A stretch of 47,645 nt of DNA from Prochlorococcus sp. HOT208_60m_813O14 (lineage in GTDB: Bacteria > Cyanobacteriota > Cyanobacteriia > PCC-6307 > Cyanobiaceae), in contig MWOO01000141.1 in assembly GCA_002025945.1 (NCBI GenBank), forward strand, positions 1 to 47,645. Reading direction: 5' to 3'. Below, piece after piece: positions 36,701-44,236 of this stretch (positions are counted from its first letter, which is position 1; every line of letters begins with the position of its first letter). The notes under the pieces were generated by a model. That model ran no database searches and was not told the origin of the DNA. It was given only the letters and a program-made list of their open reading frames with translations. The position numbers and the translations under genes are program-made.

Positions 36701-37274
36701 CATTATTGACAGGATAAATATCTATTATTTCCCCTCTCCTACTCCAGAATCCTTCTGTTGATGTCACATTTTCCTTTGTATAACCCAGCAAAGTAAGTTT
36801 ATTTGCTAATTCTTGAATCTCGATTTGAATCCCTTTTTGCAAATCTAACTTGTTTTTAATAAATAAGTTTTTATTTATTAGATGAGGTTGTAGTGATCTC
36901 TCTGTTGAGATAACAATATTAAGTTCCTTATTCTCTTTTGTTATTAATCTTGATAAAACTGTAAGCTGACTAAATTCAATTTCTTTGGATTTATTGATTG
37001 ATGAGTATGGTAGATGATCTGTTGGAGGATAATATAAAACTGCTTTATCATTTATACTTTCAAAATAACCAATCCATTTGTAGGCAATTTCTACATTAGG
37101 ACAAATTAATAATATATTTTTTTCCTCTTTTTTTGCAATGCTATCTAAGATTATTGATTTGGCATATCTACTTGAACCAACAATATTTAATTCATTATTT
37201 TTTGAAATTCTTTTTATTAATTCAGAAGTAATTTGTGAGTTAGAAATATAATCAACTAAAGTATTTAAACTCAT
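33768..37274 (-). CDS. mfd: Transcription-repair coupling factor
   Basis: This full-length 1,168-residue Mfd has the UvrB-like region at residues 1-350, the RNA polymerase-interacting domain with GDFIVHKNHGIGKFLKI, and the RecG-like translocase with Walker A GDVGFGKTEVA (near 641) and DEEQ box VIDEEQRFGV (near 741), followed by LSATPIPRTLYMSLSG and QLRGRVGRS. The C-terminal TRCF domain is complete. It removes stalled RNA polymerase from lesions and recruits UvrA. This matters for a high-light organism. Confidence 0.98.
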   Translation of the reverse strand: MSLNTLVDYISNSQITSELIKRISKNNELNIVGSSRYAKSIILDSIAKKEEKNILLICPNVEIAYKWIGYFESINDKAVLYYPPTDHLPYSSINKSKEIEFSQLTVLSRLITKENKELNIVISTERSLQPHLINKNLFIKNKLDLQKGIQIEIQELANKLTLLGYTKENVTSTEGFWSRRGEIIDIYPVNNEFPIRLEFFDNVIEKIREYDPHTQKTLESIDNIEIIQAGFDLLIKDKLNNLSKNSIFNSEDINKNNLDRYLGIIEKEPSNIIDFINRETILVIDELEDCKKFANNWYLDSESNFDNCAYELNENLKNNDINLEAKPNLHLKFDEILNSLGNFNLIKFYEFESKVNTNNRFLLNDKRLNSYSKNIGKISNDIKKNIKNNEKVWILSAQPLRTRTLLFEHECNTNFLNNPNDIDEAFKSINTSTPLIIKNKNNYEIEGFYLPIWKVVLITDKELFSQQSLFNNVFIRRKKRSNNSNINVKKIIPGDFIVHKNHGIGKFLKIEKINITGDSRDYLVIQYQDGKISVAADQLGSINRYRSSGKIKPKINKLGGTEWERIKDKNKKQIKKVAVDILKLYAKREKLKGHKYPEDGPWQDELEESFPYQPTPDQITAVEEIKSDMESDKPMDRLVCGDVGFGKTEVAVRAIFKAITSGKQAILLAPTTILAQQHWRTINNRFSPYPIKVSLLNRFKTVNERKEIYAGLRNNKIDLVVATHQILGKEIEIKNLGLLVIDEEQRFGVRQKEKIKKIKTNIDVLTLSATPIPRTLYMSLSGLRQMSLLNTPPPSRRSIKTNLSEIDMDVVRTAINQELDRGGQIFYVLPRISDIDQAVNKLKNMFPNLKFIIAHGQMNETDLENAMIAFNNGEVDLMICTTIIESGLDIPKVNTIIIEDSHKFGLSQLYQLRGRVGRSGVQAHAWLFYPNINKINEAAKQRLKAIKDFSELGSGYQLAMKDMEIRGVGSLLGEEQSGKVNAIGYDLYIDMLHEAISEISGQEIPEVSDTQIDLPINAFIPATWILNREEKLEAYKSATECSNNDELTELATDWVNRYGTLPKPVESLIMIMRLKLLSKKCGFNKIKLKKPNIVIETKLKNSTFKILKNSLPSSVQNKFNFDEGEQLSIITIRGLGVTEIQNQIDQLMLWFKSFETEIKNFDKELLIK

Positions 37275-37345
37275 TTATAGATATCAATCTTGATTACAAA
37301 TATCCGATACATTATATTAGATTTTATACTGATTGTGAATAATAT

Positions 37346-38059
37346 TTGATGGATTCAGCCGCAATAAATTCTTTTATACCCACGCTAGATGAGGTAGACA
37401 GTTGGTATGAAATCTTTACGCTTTTACCAATATTAATTGCTCTAGAATTATTATTATCAGCTGATAATGCTGTCGCACTTGCTTCTCTTACTAAATCACT
37501 AGACAGTTCAGAATTAAGGTCAAGAGCCTTAAATATTGGTATAACAATATCTTTACTATTTAGAATCATTCTCATCATATTATCTAATTTTCTTCTCAAG
37601 TTTATTCTTATTAGGGTTTTTGCTGGTTTTTATTTAATATACTTATTCTTCTCTAATGTTTTTTTTAATTCAGATATAGAAAACGCTGAAAATGGTACAG
37701 ATAATAAAAATAATAATTTTAGGTTCTTAAGAGTTGTAGCACTTCTTTCAATTACTGATTTTGCATTTTCTATAGACAGTATTACTACTGCAGTAGCTAT
37801 CAGCGATCAATACATATTAATTATATTTGGAGCAGTAATTGGTGTATTAGCATTAAGATTTACATCTGGGATTTTTCTAAAACTTCTGGATATATTTTCT
37901 AGGTTAGAAACAGCCGGTTACATTGCAATTTTGATTGTTGGGATTAAGCTTTTAATAAATACCTTAATTAAAGAATCTATTCTTCCAGACTATTATTTTT
38001 ATATTTTGATTCTTTTTGCTTTCATTTGGGGATTCTCTAAAAAAGAATCTAAAACTTAA
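37346..38059 (+). CDS. TerC family membrane protein
   Basis: This 237-residue protein has about seven spans. Paired acidic motifs in spans mark the TerC family: LELLLSADNAVALASL and SITDFAFSIDSITTAVAIS. The TerC family is tied to manganese or calcium export during membrane protein metalation, and a plant/cyanobacterial member helps thylakoid biogenesis (established for relatives). The start may be ATG at 37349 instead of the TTG at 37346. Its 3' end overlaps fmt by 4 bases on the other strand. Confidence 0.88.
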   Translation: MMDSAAINSFIPTLDEVDSWYEIFTLLPILIALELLLSADNAVALASLTKSLDSSELRSRALNIGITISLLFRIILIILSNFLLKFILIRVFAGFYLIYLFFSNVFFNSDIENAENGTDNKNNNFRFLRVVALLSITDFAFSIDSITTAVAISDQYILIIFGAVIGVLALRFTSGIFLKLLDIFSRLETAGYIAILIVGIKLLINTLIKESILPDYYFYILILFAFIWGFSKKESKT

Positions 38060-39042
38060 TCTGAGAAATAATTACCCACTGTGGGCTTTAACTGTTGTAT
38101 TAATTGATTTCTGCTAGATATGTTTTTGCCTTCAAGTTTTGCTTCTAACAAAATAATCGGATCAGTTTTAGTTGAAATTATTATTCCTTCATTTTCTATA
38201 ACAGCAAGAATAATACCTGTTCTTGAATTATTGCTCATGAAAAGGTATTTTTTATTTTTAATTACATCAATACTCAAAACTTTGATTTTAAGTATTTTTA
38301 AGTTCTTACCTCTAAAATTAGTATTTGCTCGCGGGTGTAATGCTTTTATTTTTTGAGAAATTTTAATTGCCTCATTACCCCAATCAACTTTAAAGTCTGA
38401 TTTTTCAATCATTCTTGCGTAAGTAATTTCTCTTCCAAGAGTATTTTGTTTTGTTAATTGAGGACTAGTATTTTTATTAATATTTTCTTCGATTAAAGAT
38501 GTAGCATTTAAAAATAATTTTGCAGATAAAATACTAAGTTTTTCCGATAGTGTATTTAAATTATCGTCATTATCGATTTTAATTTTTTCTTCCATCAATA
38601 TGTCGCCAGTATCTAGTCCCTCATTCATTTTCATAATTCCTACACCAGTAAATTCATCGCCTTTTATTAAGGACCATTGAATTGGGGCAGCACCACGCCA
38701 TCTTGGAAGTAATGAAGCATGAGCGTTCCAACAACCAAATTTTGGGATTTCCAAAATCTCTTTGGGTAAAATTTTCCCGTAAGCTATAACAATAAATAAA
38801 TCACAAGAAAGTGATTTAAGTTCATTTATAAAATCTATATTGCCCATGATTTTTTCTGGAGTATAAATTTTTATAGATTCTTGCTCAGCAGTGCTTTTTA
38901 CAGGTGAGGCTATTAATTTATTTCCCCTAGATCTCTTCTTATCCGGTTGGCTAACTACTGCAATTACCTCGTGCTTAGATTTAATAAAAATATCAAGACT
39001 AGGAATTGAATATTCAGGTGTTCCCCAGAATATAATTCTCAC
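38056..39042 (-). CDS. fmt: Methionyl-tRNA formyltransferase
   Basis: This 328-residue enzyme starts MRIIFWGTPEYSIPSL, with VVSQPDKKRSRGN, the formyl-transfer core HASLLPRWRGAAPIQW, and GIMKMNEGLDTGDIL. The C-terminal domain (from about 210) binds tRNA. It formylates Met on the initiator tRNA, which is encoded at 15156 in this window. It overlaps the upstream pmbA gene by 4 bases, and is translationally coupled to it. Confidence 0.96.
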   Translation of the reverse strand: MRIIFWGTPEYSIPSLDIFIKSKHEVIAVVSQPDKKRSRGNKLIASPVKSTAEQESIKIYTPEKIMGNIDFINELKSLSCDLFIVIAYGKILPKEILEIPKFGCWNAHASLLPRWRGAAPIQWSLIKGDEFTGVGIMKMNEGLDTGDILMEEKIKIDNDDNLNTLSEKLSILSAKLFLNATSLIEENINKNTSPQLTKQNTLGREITYARMIEKSDFKVDWGNEAIKISQKIKALHPRANTNFRGKNLKILKIKVLSIDVIKNKKYLFMSNNSRTGIILAVIENEGIIISTKTDPIILLEAKLEGKNISSRNQLIQQLKPTVGNYFSD

Positions 39043-40391
39043 GCGTCACCAGTTATTGATAATTCATTTACCCATATATGTGGAGAAATCCCACTTGTTG
39101 TTACCTCCTGGCTTGATTCAATATTTACTATATTTTTCAAAAGATACTTAATATCCCCTGCTACGGTGGCAGATTCTATTGAGATTTTTTTACCGTTTTT
39201 GTAGAGCCATCCATCAAATGGAAGAGAAAATGAACCTTGACTTGCTCTGACACCTGCATGGATTGCATTTAATTCTTCAATATAAACAAATTCTCCTTCA
39301 TAAGTAGAGTGATCTAGTGATGTTTTTAGATCAATGTTTTCTTCTGATTTTTCAACTACGATCCAATCAGGAGATACTGAGACTTTTGATCCTAGTCCAG
39401 CGTGGCCAGTTGGAGTTGTTTTAAATATTCTTGCAGTTGATTCAGAATGTATAAAATTTTCAATTCTCCCTCTGTTAATTAGACATAGTCTTTTGGTTGG
39501 GGTTCCTTCTCCATCAAATGGAGTTGAAGAAATATTCTTTTCGTGAAGGCTATCATCATAAATATTAAGTGCTTCTGTTGATATTTTCTCTCCGATTGAA
39601 TTTTTATTAGATAAGCTCACTCCATCTATGATGCTTCTAGCATTAAACATTGAGCTAAAGGCGTTAATGATAGTTAAAAAAGACTCTGGGGAAAAACATA
39701 TTAAATATTTATCAGTTTTAATAGATGAATAATTTAAATGAGAAATTGTTTTATTTGAAGCCTCTTTAATACACGACTCTATATCTATATCACCAGCTCC
39801 ATATCCAAGTTTTACGGAACCTGAACTACGAGGCTTCTTATTTTTCTCTTCTGCTCTTGCATATAAATATAGTGCTGCTTGACTTTTGGAATAACTTCGA
39901 AAGGCACCCTCACTATTTGCATAAACTCTCTCAAAGAAACTCTCAGATAAACCATTATATGGAACAGATTTTATGGATTCATGACTTTCTATTAGTTTTA
40001 ATTCCGCTCCTCTTAAAAGTGTAAGTAATTTTTTTATTCCAACAGGATTTCTTTTTTTAATTTCCTTAACTTTAATAGGATCCTTCGCTAGTGGTGAAAA
40101 TTCTGTGGTTTCATTCTTATTGCCGAAATCAGAAGCTATATTTGCTTGCTTAAGAGCCTTTTTAATACCAGATTCACTAATATCACTTGTTGTTGTAATA
40201 CCAACTAGATTAGATTGATTCCAAACTCTTATAGTTAAAATTTGCTTTTGTGATGCCTTAAGTTGTTTAGCCTCTCCTTTATCTACTTGCACAGAATAAT
40301 CATTAGAAAAGCTTGCTCCATAATCCCATTTTTTAAGATTTAGTAAATCTGCAGCTTTGGAGATTTGAGTTTTGATTTCTCTTGAATTCAT
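39039..40391 (-). CDS. pmbA: PmbA/TldE subunit of the TldD/E protease
   Basis: This 450-residue protein has the TldD/PmbA N-terminal domain and the C-terminal segments FDGEGTPTKRLCLINRGRIE and GHAGLGSKVSVSPDWIVV, followed by GVRASQGSFSLPFDG. The HExxxH zinc motif is absent, as expected for TldE, which supports the active subunit TldD. The stop of TldD lies 3 bases upstream, so the two are made together. TldD/E degrades unfolded peptides and trims some ribosomal natural products. Confidence 0.88.
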   Translation of the reverse strand: MNSREIKTQISKAADLLNLKKWDYGASFSNDYSVQVDKGEAKQLKASQKQILTIRVWNQSNLVGITTTSDISESGIKKALKQANIASDFGNKNETTEFSPLAKDPIKVKEIKKRNPVGIKKLLTLLRGAELKLIESHESIKSVPYNGLSESFFERVYANSEGAFRSYSKSQAALYLYARAEEKNKKPRSSGSVKLGYGAGDIDIESCIKEASNKTISHLNYSSIKTDKYLICFSPESFLTIINAFSSMFNARSIIDGVSLSNKNSIGEKISTEALNIYDDSLHEKNISSTPFDGEGTPTKRLCLINRGRIENFIHSESTARIFKTTPTGHAGLGSKVSVSPDWIVVEKSEENIDLKTSLDHSTYEGEFVYIEELNAIHAGVRASQGSFSLPFDGWLYKNGKKISIESATVAGDIKYLLKNIVNIESSQEVTTSGISPHIWVNELSITGDA

Positions 40392-40394
40392 ATC

Positions 40395-41816
40395 CTATCT
40401 TCCGCCAACAGTGATTGAATCAACCTTGATATGAGGTTGGCCAACAGTTACGTTGACACTTCCACTTATGGATCCACAGAATCCAGGAGCCAATTCGAGA
40501 TCATTTCCGCACATTGATATTTTTGGCATAACTTCTTTAGCCTCACCGATCAATGTTGCTCCCTTTACTGGACTAGTTAATTTACCATTTTTAATAAGAT
40601 ATCCTTCTTCTACCGCAAAATTAAATTGTCCTGTAGCACCTACACTGCCACCACCCATTGATTTGCAGTAAAGACCTTCACTAATGCTATTGATTAAATC
40701 CTCTTTCGAATGTTCACCTTTAGCTATATAAGTATTTCTCATTCTTGAAGCTGCAGCAAAAGAATAATTTTGTCTTCTTCCACTTCCTGTTCTTTTATGG
40801 CCAGTTCTTAATTCACCTGCCCTGTCGGATAGGAATTTTTTTAAAATTCCATCTTTTATAAGAACTGATTTTTCGGGTTCCATACCTTCATCATCTACTG
40901 ATAATGAACCGAAAGACCCTTCTGATATACCTTCATCTATTGCTGTTACAGATTCATGTGCGATTTTTTCATTCAATTTATTCTCAAATGGTGTTGTTCC
41001 TCTCTCTATTTGAGTAGTTTCAAGTAAATGACCGCAGGCTTCATGGAATATAACGCCACCAAATTTATTAGCTAATACAACAGGCATTTGTCCTGCATCA
41101 ACATAATCTGCATACAACATGTTCATTGAACTTTCAAACACATCATTAGCTGCCTTTTCGTGATCCCATAATCTAAATTCATTAGGCACTCCTGACGATC
41201 CAAATCTTCTACTACCACTAGATCTATATTGGGCATCACTTGCAATTACGTTGAGTCCAACTGTTTGATGCAATCTAATATCTGAGACATAGGTTCCGTC
41301 ACTGGAGGCTATAATTACTTCTTGCAGATTTCTTGAGTAACTTCCTTTTCTAGTTATTATTTTATTATTTTTTTTTAAAGACTTTGTGCTGACAAGTAAT
41401 TTTTCACTTATCTCATTAATAGATGGGACTTCATTAATCCATTTTTTCTTGGATAAACTATAGTTCCTATGTTTATTTAAACCGTTAAATACTCCTCTTT
41501 TGTTGTCTGTTATGTCTAACATCTCAATAGCCTGAGATACCGATCTCATCAAGCCATGCTTTGTTAAATCATTTGTACTTACAAATCCATCCTTTTTCCC
41601 CTTGAAGATTCTAATGCCAGCACCCCTTCCAAATGATGGACTTACACTTGTAATAAAGTCTTCTTCAGCTAAAACGCTTGAGTTGTCAGTATTCTCTATA
41701 AATATTTCTACAAAATCAGCACCAAGTCCAATGCCGTAGAAAATAATTTCTTCTAATAAATCTTTATTGCTGCTACCAAAAACGATTTCATTTGATTTGA
41801 TTTGTGACGTAAGCAT
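40395..41816 (-). CDS. tldD: TldD metalloprotease subunit
   Basis: This 473-residue protein has the zinc motif HEACGH (near residue 260) with LLETTQIERGTTPF, then LKKFLSDRAGEL, GRRQNYSFAAASRMRNTYI and GGGSVGATGQFNFAVEEGY. The motif marks it as the catalytic half of TldD/E. It is 31 bases downstream of acsF on the same strand, so acsF-tldD-pmbA-fmt could be one transcript. No obvious peptide precursor is next to it. Confidence 0.92.
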   Translation of the reverse strand: MLTSQIKSNEIVFGSSNKDLLEEIIFYGIGLGADFVEIFIENTDNSSVLAEEDFITSVSPSFGRGAGIRIFKGKKDGFVSTNDLTKHGLMRSVSQAIEMLDITDNKRGVFNGLNKHRNYSLSKKKWINEVPSINEISEKLLVSTKSLKKNNKIITRKGSYSRNLQEVIIASSDGTYVSDIRLHQTVGLNVIASDAQYRSSGSRRFGSSGVPNEFRLWDHEKAANDVFESSMNMLYADYVDAGQMPVVLANKFGGVIFHEACGHLLETTQIERGTTPFENKLNEKIAHESVTAIDEGISEGSFGSLSVDDEGMEPEKSVLIKDGILKKFLSDRAGELRTGHKRTGSGRRQNYSFAAASRMRNTYIAKGEHSKEDLINSISEGLYCKSMGGGSVGATGQFNFAVEEGYLIKNGKLTSPVKGATLIGEAKEVMPKISMCGNDLELAPGFCGSISGSVNVTVGQPHIKVDSITVGGR

Positions 41817-41847
41817 ATGAGTCTATAAATCTTCTCTGTATTAAAGA

Positions 41848-43020
41848 TTATCTAATAGAAGGTTGGAAATCTTTGCTATCAAGAGGTTTCAATAAGTATA
41901 GTCTTAATAACTGGTAACCGTTTGATAAATATTTAGGTAATTTTTTAAAAGTTTTAGATACTTTATTTCCATCACTGTTTGCAATATCGGAAAGAACCTT
42001 ATTATTCTCTACTATTTTATCTAATCTTCCATAAAAAGATTTATCATAAACGTCCATTACTACAGGGAAAACTCTAGCTGCAGTTTCATTTGTTTTATTA
42101 ATAACAAACTGGTCGTAATCTCTGGCATCTAAACCTAAAGATCTGTAGAAATCTTTTTTAATTCCCAAATCCCTTGCATACATAGTTGCAAATACAGCTA
42201 ATAGAAAGAACCTCGACCATAACTTGGATGTTAATGGAAGATTATTCAAAAAATATCTAAACCTATGGAAGTAGTCAAATAATGGGTGTGTAAATGTAGA
42301 GCCGCCAATGGTAATTTTTTGGCTTAAAGATTTAACAGTACGTGGCTGTGCTTTCATTAATGCGTCGAAGAAATCCCCATGTCTATTTTCATCTTGACAC
42401 CAATTTTCAAAGTAATTAAATAGTGGAAAAATTTTGCTATCCGGGTTCTTTTCGAGATGCCTATAAATTGCTATGTATCTCCAATAACCTATTTTTTCGG
42501 ATAAATAAGTAGCGTAAAAAATACTTCTTGGAGGGAAATAAGTGTAATCTTTATTGGCTGTTAAAAAACCTAAATCTAACTGAAGTCCAAAGTCACTCAT
42601 TGATTTATTTAAAAAACCTGCATGTCTTGCTTCATCTCTGGCCATATGAGCAAAACATTCAGCAAGTAGAGGGTTTTTGACTTTAATTCTCTTACTAAGT
42701 TCCTTATAAAGTAAAAAACCTGAAAATTCTGAAGTACAACTTCCCTCGAGAAAATCAACAAAAAGCTCTCTTGTCTCAGGATCTAATTTTTCTGCAGCGC
42801 CTTCAAATTCACTATTTCTTACAAAATGATGTCTATTGTAATCTTTCCTAAATTCCTCACATATAGCTTCCAATTCCTCCTCGTTTATTGATAAATCCAT
42901 ATTTTCCATGGCCTCAAAGTCTGTTGTGTAGAATCTTGGAGACAAAATTGTTTCTTTTGCTGGTATCTTTCCATTATTAATATCTTTTTTATTTTTTGAT
43001 TCAACAGTTGATTGAGCCAT
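41848..43020 (-). CDS. acsF: Mg-protoporphyrin IX monomethyl ester oxidative cyclase
   Basis: This 390-residue protein is the oxygen-dependent cyclase AcsF, a diiron enzyme that forms the fifth ring of chlorophyll. The two iron-binding EX(n)DExRH motifs are visible: [11 protein letters not shown] (near residue 128) and [10 protein letters not shown] (near 210), with earlier ligands in [17 protein letters not shown]. It is downstream of the 188-residue DUF2996 gene. ChlH in the same window catalyses an earlier step of the same pathway. Confidence 0.96.
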   Translation of the reverse strand: MAQSTVESKNKKDINNGKIPAKETILSPRFYTTDFEAMENMDLSINEEELEAICEEFRKDYNRHHFVRNSEFEGAAEKLDPETRELFVDFLEGSCTSEFSGFLLYKELSKRIKVKNPLLAECFAHMARDEARHAGFLNKSMSDFGLQLDLGFLTANKDYTYFPPRSIFYATYLSEKIGYWRYIAIYRHLEKNPDSKIFPLFNYFENWCQDENRHGDFFDALMKAQPRTVKSLSQKITIGGSTFTHPLFDYFHRFRYFLNNLPLTSKLWSRFFLLAVFATMYARDLGIKKDFYRSLGLDARDYDQFVINKTNETAARVFPVVMDVYDKSFYGRLDKIVENNKVLSDIANSDGNKVSKTFKKLPKYLSNGYQLLRLYLLKPLDSKDFQPSIR

Positions 43021-43100
43021 TTTTTATTAGGTTTATTAATACTATTATTTACTATGATTTGTATTTTCGAGGGAAAAGTTAACTTGGTGTTATTGTTTTT

Positions 43101-43667
43101 CTAATTAACTCCTATTAACTTTTGCCCATTCAATCTTTGAAGCACTCTTGAAATAATTAATTTTAGGGTAATTCTTTTTTCGTCAATAAGAAAAGATTCA
43201 ATAATACTTGGTTTTTGATTAGGTTTTGATAAAGAAATACTTTTTAATGAACTAATATCATCCTTCTCAAAGGATAACCAAAAGTTACATGTATCTTTAA
43301 TTTCACAATTTATTACCCAACATTTATCTCCAGCGATAGGTCTATTTGTGTTAGTGAGGTTAATATTGTTTATTTCTAATCCTCGTTGATTAATTTCCTC
43401 AGTAAGTGAAGGGATTAGGTGTACGTTAATAAATTCTTGGAAAGGCTTTTTCTCTACTGGGAGTTCTTTTTTGGGTTTTGTTATAGGTTTTTCGGGAGTA
43501 TTAATTTCATTTTTTATAACAACTTTAGTAGCAGAATCACCATTATTTATATCGATATTGACAACTTTTTCTGATTCAGGTCCTTTTATTTCCTCAGAGT
43601 TAGATTTAGTAGTGTTGTCAGATATTTCTTTATTAACTTCATTATTTTTGTCTAAATTTTCTTCCAT
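43101..43667 (-). CDS. DUF2996 family protein
   Basis: This 188-residue protein has a disordered acidic/lysine N-terminal third, rich in Glu, Asn and Lys, and a folded C-terminal domain. The latter matches DUF2996: PFQEFINVHLIPSLTEEIN, CWVINCEIKDTCNFWLSFEK, IIESFLIDEKRITLKLI and LQRLNGQKLIGVN. The family is cyanobacterial and of unknown function. It lies 80 bases upstream of acsF. Confidence 0.78.
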   Translation of the reverse strand: MEENLDKNNEVNKEISDNTTKSNSEEIKGPESEKVVNIDINNGDSATKVVIKNEINTPEKPITKPKKELPVEKKPFQEFINVHLIPSLTEEINQRGLEINNINLTNTNRPIAGDKCWVINCEIKDTCNFWLSFEKDDISSLKSISLSKPNQKPSIIESFLIDEKRITLKLIISRVLQRLNGQKLIGVN

Positions 43668-43726
43668 AAAAAAAACTATTTATTCCATTATAAATTAAAA
43701 AAACATTTTTTAATTAATTTATTTTT

Positions 43727-44176
43727 CTACCAATCGTTATCAGCATTATCCCAGTCATCTTTAATATCTTGATTTGAATAACTTTGATCTTTTTTTAAAT
43801 TATTATCATTCATATTTTTAACTACTCTGTAATTAACAGAAATTGTTGGTTGAGTTTCTCTAATATCCCTTTGTGGCGGCATCTCAACGTTTGGTTCCAT
43901 ATCTTCCTCATTATTATTAGTTACAAAATCATCTTCCACATTTTCGAAAGTTTTTTTTCTGAAACTAGTACTTGTAATTGTTGTATTTAATAAAGTACTT
44001 ACAAATAAACCAGAAAAAAACGAAATACTGATTAACTTTCCTATACTTACTTCTTGGAGGTTCCATTTAAAGTATCTAAATGAAGTCTTCTGATTATTAT
44101 TTGTATATAATAAAATTTGAAAAATAATTATTAAAAAAAAAGTTAAAAGTAAATATTTTTTCTTAAACTTAATTAT
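43727..44176 (-). CDS. Two-span membrane protein with non-standard start
   Basis: The minus-strand frame is open from the stop at 44185 to TAG at 43727 without an ATG or TTG, and the first GTG is at 43939. Translation of the upstream part gives IKFKKKYLLLTFFLIIIFQI (a membrane span), a linker with TSFRYFKWNLQEVSIGK, a second span LISISFFSGLFVSTLL, then the acidic tail (NNNEEDMEPNVEMPPQRD) ending WDNADNDW. The frame is plainly one protein of about 149 residues. Initiation must use ATA at 44176 or ATT at 44173, or the true start is hidden by a sequence error. Function unknown. Confidence 0.72.
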   Translation of the reverse strand: MIKFKKKYLLLTFFLIIIFQILLYTNNNQKTSFRYFKWNLQEVSIGKLISISFFSGLFVSTLLNTTITSTSFRKKTFENVEDDFVTNNNEEDMEPNVEMPPQRDIRETQPTISVNYRVVKNMNDNNLKKDQSYSNQDIKDDWDNADNDW

Positions 44177-44236
44177 AAAAAGTTATCTTTAATTTTTTTG
44201 GTTAATATTTCCATAATATATTTTGTGAAAATTTAT

